From Pleurocapsa sp. MO_226.B13 (lineage in GTDB: Bacteria; Cyanobacteriota; Cyanobacteriia; Cyanobacteriales; Xenococcaceae), in the NCBI GenBank assembly GCA_030064795.1, contig JASJEI010000463.1, positions 1-8,668 on the forward strand: DNA of 8,668 bases, read 5' to 3'. Positions 6,411 through 8,668 of this stretch are shown one piece after another. How positions within the stretch are numbered: the stretch's first letter is position 1; the number at the start of each line of letters is the position of its first letter. The translations under genes and the position numbers were made by a program. Below the pieces are notes generated by a model, which saw only the letters and a program-made list of their open reading frames with translations, was not told the DNA's origin and made no database searches.

Positions 6411-6490
6411 TATTGATGGAAAGAAAAATCCTTTGTTCTGCCATCAAGTGCCACATATCTTGCCGCACCAGAAGAAATTAGTTCCATCAA
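6411..6490 (-). repeat. Single inverted copy of the 92-bp repeat between helicase and 276-aa genes
   Basis: Read on the plus strand it matches the reverse complement of array unit 1. TATTGATGGAAAGAAAAATC (6411-6430) corresponds to CTATTGATGGAGAGAAAAAT in the array. CCATCAAGTGCCACATA and TTGCCGCAC follow, then GAAATTAGTTCCATCA to 6489. Order and spacing are kept, with several substitutions and a shorter middle. It starts 20 bp after the helicase stop codon and ends at the -35 position of the next gene's promoter. Confidence 0.8.
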
Positions 6491-6516
6491 ACACCACACA
6501 ATCCTTTAGCTATAAT
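6488..6516 (+). promoter_or_regulatory. Probable promoter of the 276-aa gene
   Basis: A perfect TATAAT occupies 6511-6516, 30 bp before the ATG at 6547. The -35 position at 17-bp spacing (CAAACA, 6488-6493) is weak and overlaps the end of the 92-bp repeat copy. A protein bound to the repeat could therefore activate or block this promoter. No Shine-Dalgarno is seen before the ATG. Confidence 0.5.
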
Positions 6517-6546
6517 GGTGCGCGACTTATTTGAAGTACTCACACC

Positions 6547-7416
<870 letters not shown>

Positions 7417-7706
7417 GAGCAGCTACCAATGTTTTCCCTGCTATTAAAAATGATCTTCTGGAAATGAATAGACCTATTTAGAAAGAGCGGATTATCTGTA
7501 ATCTAATTTAAATAGTCACTTTGGAGCCGAGAAAAAAAGGTTTCCAAAATTTCTAGCTTTATTAAATGCACAAACAACTAGAAAAAAGCGAAATTTTACG
7601 ACTATTTTCAACTAGTTCAATCTTTACCAAACCTTTGTCAAATAAGCGATTTAGCTAGTACTAGTATTTTGAAAGCTGATCGTTATTTAGCCAGTGACAC
7701 ATTTCG
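7417..7706. other. A/T-rich gene-free spacer
   Basis: About 290 bp with no ORF that looks coding on either strand, no copy of the 92-bp repeat and no RNA gene that I can recognise. The only local structure is small: GCTAGTACTAGTA near 7653-7665 and the 7-base ACTAGTT/AACTAG motifs around 7578-7617. No strong promoter stands out before 7707. Confidence 0.5.
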
Positions 7707-7735
7707 ACAATTGTTTGAGCTCGATAAATTATAGT
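7707..7735 (+). promoter_or_regulatory. Possible promoter of the coiled-coil gene
   Basis: TATAGT (7730-7735) lies 17 bp after a weak -35 (ACAATT, 7707-7712). It would start transcription around 7742, about 30 bp before the ATG at 7772. It lies downstream of the upstream GTG candidate, so it supports the shorter protein. Confidence 0.35.
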
Positions 7736-7771
7736 AGTCTTGTAAGTTACAAAAATACAGACAGATATAAG

Positions 7772-8536
7772 ATGACAAAATTAGATCAAAAAAGCGTCAA
7801 AGATACTTTGAGCAAGCTACCTTTAAAGTTAATAAATATATTATTGGTAGATTGCGATAAAGATTGCCATTTCGAACCTTCAGATGACGCTCACAGCTCT
7901 CGAAAAGCTTTAAAAAACAACCGAGAAAAATTAACTAATTTTATTGTTAAATTTGACGATCACAAAACATACAATCTAGCTAAGGATCTTGCCGATTCAT
8001 TGACTCCGATAGATAACAATATTGAGGATCTTGAAGAAGAAATAAAACCTACTAAAGCGCAAATCAAAAAATTAAAAGCAGAAAAACAAGCACTAATTGA
8101 TGAAAAAGCCAAAGAATTAGAAGCAGCATTAACTCCTGAAAACTCAGAAAAAATCACTCACTACAACTCAGTTATAGAAAGAGAAATAACTAAAGCGAAC
8201 CGTCAAAAACAAAGAACTAAAGCTTTGAAAGAAGTAAGTAAGGGATTTATCGCATCTGAGATTGATGGAGTTACAGAAGAATTTGGAGAGGCTATTTGTG
8301 AAGTAAATATGATCGCGAATGACTTTTTCAAAAAGTTGCGAACTCAAATCAAAAATAATAAAGAGCAAGAAATTAATTTTGATACCAAAGAAGGTCAAAA
8401 TAAAGTCAATAAAAAACTAGATCGAGAATGGAAAACCCATCAAACCAATATTCTTAATAAAACCAGATTAAATCCAGATTGGAAAAATAACATAGAAGTT
8501 ATTGATAATAGCAATAATTTAGCTACCGCTGCATAA
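7772..8536 (+). CDS. Hypothetical Lys-rich coiled-coil protein
   Basis: This soluble, highly charged protein of about 254 aa is of unrecognised family. I start it at the ATG at 7772, which follows a plausible promoter. A GTG at 7694 would add 26 residues (Ser/Asn/Tyr-rich, less coding-like) and cannot be excluded. Counting from the ATG, residues about 1-85 hold LPLKLINILLVDC and a charged region. Residues about 85-160 form a probable coiled coil (IEDLEEEIKPTKAQIKKLKA, then EKQALIDEKAKELEAAL), a second helix follows (ITHYNSVIEREITKANRQKQ), and residues 160-210 include a hydrophobic patch (GEAICEVNMIANDFFKKL). The tail is Asn/Lys-rich, ending LATAA. Codon use is markedly more A/T-rich than in the helicase gene, suggesting a different origin. 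The inverted repeat at 8552-8600 follows the stop by 15 bp. No function is proposed. Confidence 0.7.
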   Translation: MTKLDQKSVKDTLSKLPLKLINILLVDCDKDCHFEPSDDAHSSRKALKNNREKLTNFIVKFDDHKTYNLAKDLADSLTPIDNNIEDLEEEIKPTKAQIKKLKAEKQALIDEKAKELEAALTPENSEKITHYNSVIEREITKANRQKQRTKALKEVSKGFIASEIDGVTEEFGEAICEVNMIANDFFKKLRTQIKNNKEQEINFDTKEGQNKVNKKLDREWKTHQTNILNKTRLNPDWKNNIEVIDNSNNLATAA

Positions 8537-8551
8537 GACAAGGTTAATATT

Positions 8552-8600
8552 TTCCCGCGTTAACTTGGACTTTATTTCTTAAAAATAATAGTCGCGGGAA
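8552..8600. repeat. Long-loop inverted repeat after the coiled-coil gene
   Basis: TTCCCGCG (8552-8559) pairs perfectly with CGCGGGAA (8593-8600) across a 33-base loop. The loop contains a second, A/T-only inverted repeat (TTATTT and AAATAA around CTTAA). The G/C stem stands out in A/T-rich DNA. It could be a terminator-like or structured RNA element for the preceding gene, or a protein site. No T-run directly follows; the nearest is 8642-8650. Confidence 0.5.
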
Positions 8601-8660
8601 TTTACGGTTCTACCGAACTTACTGTGTAAAATCCATCAAGATTTTTTTTTGACAAAGAAG

Positions 8661-8668
8661 GCGATCGC
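8661..8668. other. HIP1 octamer at the window edge
   Basis: GCGATCGC forms the last eight bases. It is the only HIP1 outside the insertion sequence and may mark the return to more typical cyanobacterial DNA. The window ends here, so this cannot be tested. Confidence 0.65.

Noticed and set aside
7960..8398. Minus-strand ORFs at 7960-8157 and 8168-8398
   Set aside because: They are antisense to the Lys-rich gene; their Ser/Leu/Phe-rich composition is the usual shadow of Lys/Glu-rich coding DNA.

Overview
The window most likely comes from a filamentous or colonial cyanobacterium. The evidence is two HIP1 octamers (GCGATCGC, at 3588-3595 and 8661-8668), a cyanobacterial-type DDE transposase, and A/T-rich intergenic DNA with few Shine-Dalgarno sequences. 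Nothing here looks like core chromosome. It reads as an accessory replicon or integrated element carrying its own replication gene. HIP1 is absent outside the insertion sequence until the last 8 bases, which fits foreign or plasmid-type DNA. Genus and replicon type cannot be fixed from this sequence.

Layout. (1) 27-1067, minus strand: a 346-aa protein of unknown family with two winged-helix-like segments, one near each end. (2) 1068-4542: about 3.5 kb of layered mobile and decayed DNA. It starts with one copy of a 92-bp repeat (1144-1250). Next is a large imperfect inverted duplication (arms 1331-1700 and 1836-3871) holding two decayed copies of one unidentified gene fragment. An intact 1,682-bp insertion sequence (2151-3832, 7-bp target duplication) is inserted into the right arm. 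The stretch ends with a tandem array of the 92-bp repeat (3994-4365) and a small gene relic. (3) 4543-6390, plus strand: a 615-aa D5/P4-type superfamily-3 helicase with a Met/Gln-rich N-terminus and no visible primase domain. (4) A lone inverted copy of the 92-bp repeat (6411-6490), then a 276-aa Cys-containing protein (6547-7377) whose stop codon lies in a run of eight TGAT units. (5) A 394-bp A/T-rich spacer, a Lys-rich coiled-coil protein of about 254 aa (7772-8536), and a long-loop inverted repeat.

How the parts may fit together. The most striking feature is the dispersed 92-bp repeat. It forms a tandem array upstream of the helicase gene, and single copies lie upstream of the 346-aa gene and immediately upstream of the 276-aa gene's promoter. 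This arrangement resembles iterons, or operators bound by one replicon-encoded protein. A working model (inference) is a self-replicating cyanobacterial element: the SF3 helicase is the replication enzyme, the array is the candidate origin, and the 346-aa protein is a candidate repeat-binding initiator or regulator. The transposase is a late passenger.
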